This document shows, in pieces, positions 61,901 to 64,000 of a DNA stretch of 64,000 nucleotides. The stretch spans positions 18,401,269 to 18,465,268 of the forward strand of contig CM040440.1 of assembly GCA_022749755.1 (NCBI GenBank), written 5' to 3'. Under the pieces are notes generated by a model, which saw nothing but the letters and a program-made list of their open reading frames with translations, was not told the origin of the DNA and did not search any database. Numbering within the stretch: position 1 is the stretch's first letter; each line of letters opens with the position of its first letter. The position numbers and the translations under genes were made by a program. The stretch comes from Azadirachta indica. Taxonomy: Eukaryota > Streptophyta > Magnoliopsida > Sapindales > Meliaceae.

Positions 61901-63423
61901 CTGTGATTCTCTTCCTGAAGTTGTCTCGAATTTTGGGCAAGTAACAAATCAACTCAACTCTATGATGCCTGAATCTCATGCTAGTTAGGGTTGGCCATGT
62001 CACTAAAATAAAATATTAGGAAGAACTTTGTTATAATTAAGGTTTTAGTGGTTGGACTCTGTCTGTTTGAGCCAGCCGTATTAGATTTACACACCATGCC
62101 CTGTGGACAATGTACACTCTAACTGGAAAGAGTTCAGGTAAGAAATATGGGAGACAGCGAAAGTAAATACTGAAGCTTGCCAAATAGAACACCAATTTTA
62201 TTCTAGAGTAGAACTAGTGAGAAAACAGCTAGATTTTGGATAGTTTACCGCAGCTTAATATGGAATAAATAGTTCATGTACAAATCTTGACTATTGCATT
62301 GGGTTATCCTCTATGCAATTGCCCTTCATCACTTTCTTTTTTCGGGAAAAAGGAAAATTAGATGCTTGCTTAAAATGTTTCATTGGACATTCTACTCCAA
62401 GTAGTTGCTGATATTACTCTGGTAAAACGACAGTTATAATCTATTCAAAGTTGGCAATTGCAACATTTTGGTTACGTGTTTGAATCATTACATACAGGTA
62501 TTTATCGGCTTTAATTTCACAATCTTTCTTGGACATCGGCTCAGTGTCCAGGATATTGGACGGCATAATGAAACTTTGCCTGCAATTCTGCTGGACCATT
62601 GAGAATCAAGAAAGTGGTGCTAATACACCTGAACTGGACCATATAACAGAGGTAAATTAACATGGCATCATTTCATCTTATGAATTTGGTGGTCAGATTA
62701 TGCTGTTGCTGTCATGATACTAAGAGCTCGAGTCATATAACAATGGCTAGGATATTGTGATACATTGTGAGCATTATTTTGTATTTTGGGCATGCAAGTT
62801 ACGAAAGGTGGTCATGGGAAAACTAAGGCATAAATACTTCAGAAAGTACTTTATTTTATAAGAACCCACAAATCAGTATCACTGCAGTTCTCCTTCGATA
62901 ATATTTGTGTTTGCCAGTTTCGTAAAGAAACTATACTTTCATTTTGGAACCAGCTTCTAGCATTTGTCTCTTTACGGTACACAGCTAGTAAGATCTCTGG
63001 ATGTGTTGTGTTGTGCTATGCTCCATTAAGGTGCTAGATTGAATCTGTTTTCATTTACTTGTGCCTTTCCCAATTGCTTATACAACTGTTTAAAATTATT
63101 TTTGTCACCATAATTTAATGATTCTTAATTGACTTCCTTCAGGAATTTAATAAAAAATCAAACTCCTTATACACTATATTACGAAGTAGCAGACTTGCTG
63201 GGAGTCAGAGAGCGCCATTTTTGAGGCGATTTCTTTTGCGTCTGAACTTCAATTCTTTCTTTGAGGTAAACCCATTTACAAGGATCCTTTAGATACTAAC
63301 TCTTAATTCAGCCCTATAGTTTTCTGATAGGTGGTTGTTTTCCTCTGTTAACAGGCAACTGCAAGAGGTGTGCTGAATGTTGTTAGACCGCGTCCAGCAA
63401 TTACTGTTTTAAATCAACAGTAG
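55941..63423 (+). CDS. GCP4: Gamma-tubulin complex component 4
   Basis: Sixteen exons: 55941-56110, 56477-56768, 56958-57094, 57533-57631, 57821-57941, 58389-58649, 58878-58958, 59032-59115, 59341-59427, 59561-59616, 59745-59927, 60124-60349, 60824-60912, 62498-62651, 63143-63265, 63355-63423. They join in phase to 743 residues. GCP4 is part of the gamma-tubulin ring complex that nucleates microtubules. The N-terminal GRIP1-type region begins at once (MLHELLLALLGYTGDLI) and includes DMLPEYIHMRVAESILFAGK. The C-terminal GRIP2-type, gamma-tubulin-binding region has EYSVDWPLQLFFTQEVLSKY then CRVFQYLLRLKRTQMELEKS and RPMWRVREHMAFLIRNLQFY. It ends in NVVRPRPAITVLNQQ. All introns are GT-AG. Intron 13 (1,585 bp) carries a repeat-bearing insertion. 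Confidence 0.95.
61138..61800. repeat. Repeat-flanked insertion in GCP4 intron 13
   Basis: A direct repeat of about 37 bp (CTAGACTCCAAGTACACC and onwards) occurs at 61138-61174 and 61763-61800, differing at about four positions. Between them lies AT-rich DNA followed by a minisatellite of about three 31-bp units (GAGAGGGCCAGAGG core, 61610-61698). There is no ORF or clear TIR, so it is an unclassified insertion, possibly the remnant of a retroelement. Confidence 0.55.
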
Positions 63424-64000
63424 CGTTAAATAGTTTGCAGGTCTCTAATTAGCTTAGATGATTTATATAGCATTGTGACATGCGAATACAGTTGTATTCA
63501 TTAATGTCAGGTTTGGTGGTGGGAGGGGAAATACATTTGAATGCTGGTTTGAACATATATTCTGAAGCAGCCATGCCTTTTCGACTGCTAGGGGTCACTG
63601 CTTGAGCTACATGTCTGTTTTCCACTTGAGAATTTGTGGTGGTCAACCTTGTTCAGTGGTGCTTTAGTAGGCTGGCTTGAAGTTGTGGATCTTTGCAAAG
63701 TGTGGTATGGGTAGCTGGGGTTTGACAGTGCAGTTTGTTTTCAGCTTGTTGACTCGGCTGTGAAGGGCTCCAGTGACTTTTAGGTTGTGCTGTGGATTGG
63801 TAGATGAGATTGTGAGTTACACTTTTAGACTTTTCACAAGTAATGTTGTGGCATATTAAGGCGGTGCTTTGGTAGCTGGGTGATCAACTATATGTTCAGG
63901 CAAGGATTTTTTGGTTTGTAAAAATGTTATTTTTGCGCTTGTAAAGTGAATTGTGGTTACTGTAACGTAAGATTAACTGTTAGCTCCTGTCTGAAGATAT
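63424..64000. other. GCP4 3' UTR and downstream flank
   Basis: The sequence after the GCP4 stop shows no coding potential I recognise. Part of it must be 3' UTR, but I see no single clear poly(A) signal. The window ends here. Confidence 0.5.

Overview
The window is nuclear DNA from a flowering plant, most likely a eudicot of the rosid type. The evidence is spliced genes with GT-AG introns, plant-specific families (DUF538, LEA5/SAG21, a two-SAP-domain PARP2, MIR164), AT-rich intergenic DNA and plant transposons. Citrus is possible, but I cannot prove it from the sequence. Gene models were built by hand from splice signals, reading phase and family conservation, and every model closes in frame.

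Layout, left to right. Two tandem soluble epoxide hydrolase genes (1369-4223 and 6479-8634, both +) are separated almost entirely by a 1.8-kb AT-rich palindromic element with 9-bp target duplications. RPL18 follows (10434-12364, -). A complete but dead 6.36-kb MuDR-type transposon occupies 13707-20064. It holds a broken transposase (-), a convergent GRF zinc-finger ORF (+), and a nested hAT-type MITE with a perfect 8-bp duplication. SEC15B (20875-23283, +) is a single exon. A 1.04-kb TRIM-like retrotransposon lies at 25648-26685. Three tandem single-exon DUF538 genes follow (27048-31041, +). After a 4.5-kb gene-free stretch come LEA5/SAG21 (35571-36181, -), U1A (38999-41627, +), MED28 (42337-45488, -) and PARP2 (46355-52673, +, 18 exons); MED28 and PARP2 are divergent. 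A MIR164 precursor sits at 54267-54389 (+). The last gene is GCP4 (55941-63423, +, 16 exons).

The genes are mostly unrelated housekeeping functions: epoxide hydrolysis, translation, exocytosis, splicing, transcription, DNA repair and microtubule nucleation. What links them is ancestry. From memory, the order matches two Arabidopsis segments interleaved: AT4G02340-AT4G02390 (epoxide hydrolase, SEC15B, DUF538, SAG21, PARP) and AT2G47570-AT2G47585 (RPL18, U1A, MIR164A). This looks like an ancestral block later split by genome duplication and gene loss.

I found no clearly new biochemical system. The most distinctive items are the MIR164 hairpin, the long foldback between the epoxide hydrolase copies, and the two-gene MULE, whose zinc-binding cysteines and tryptophans have been lost by G-to-A type changes.
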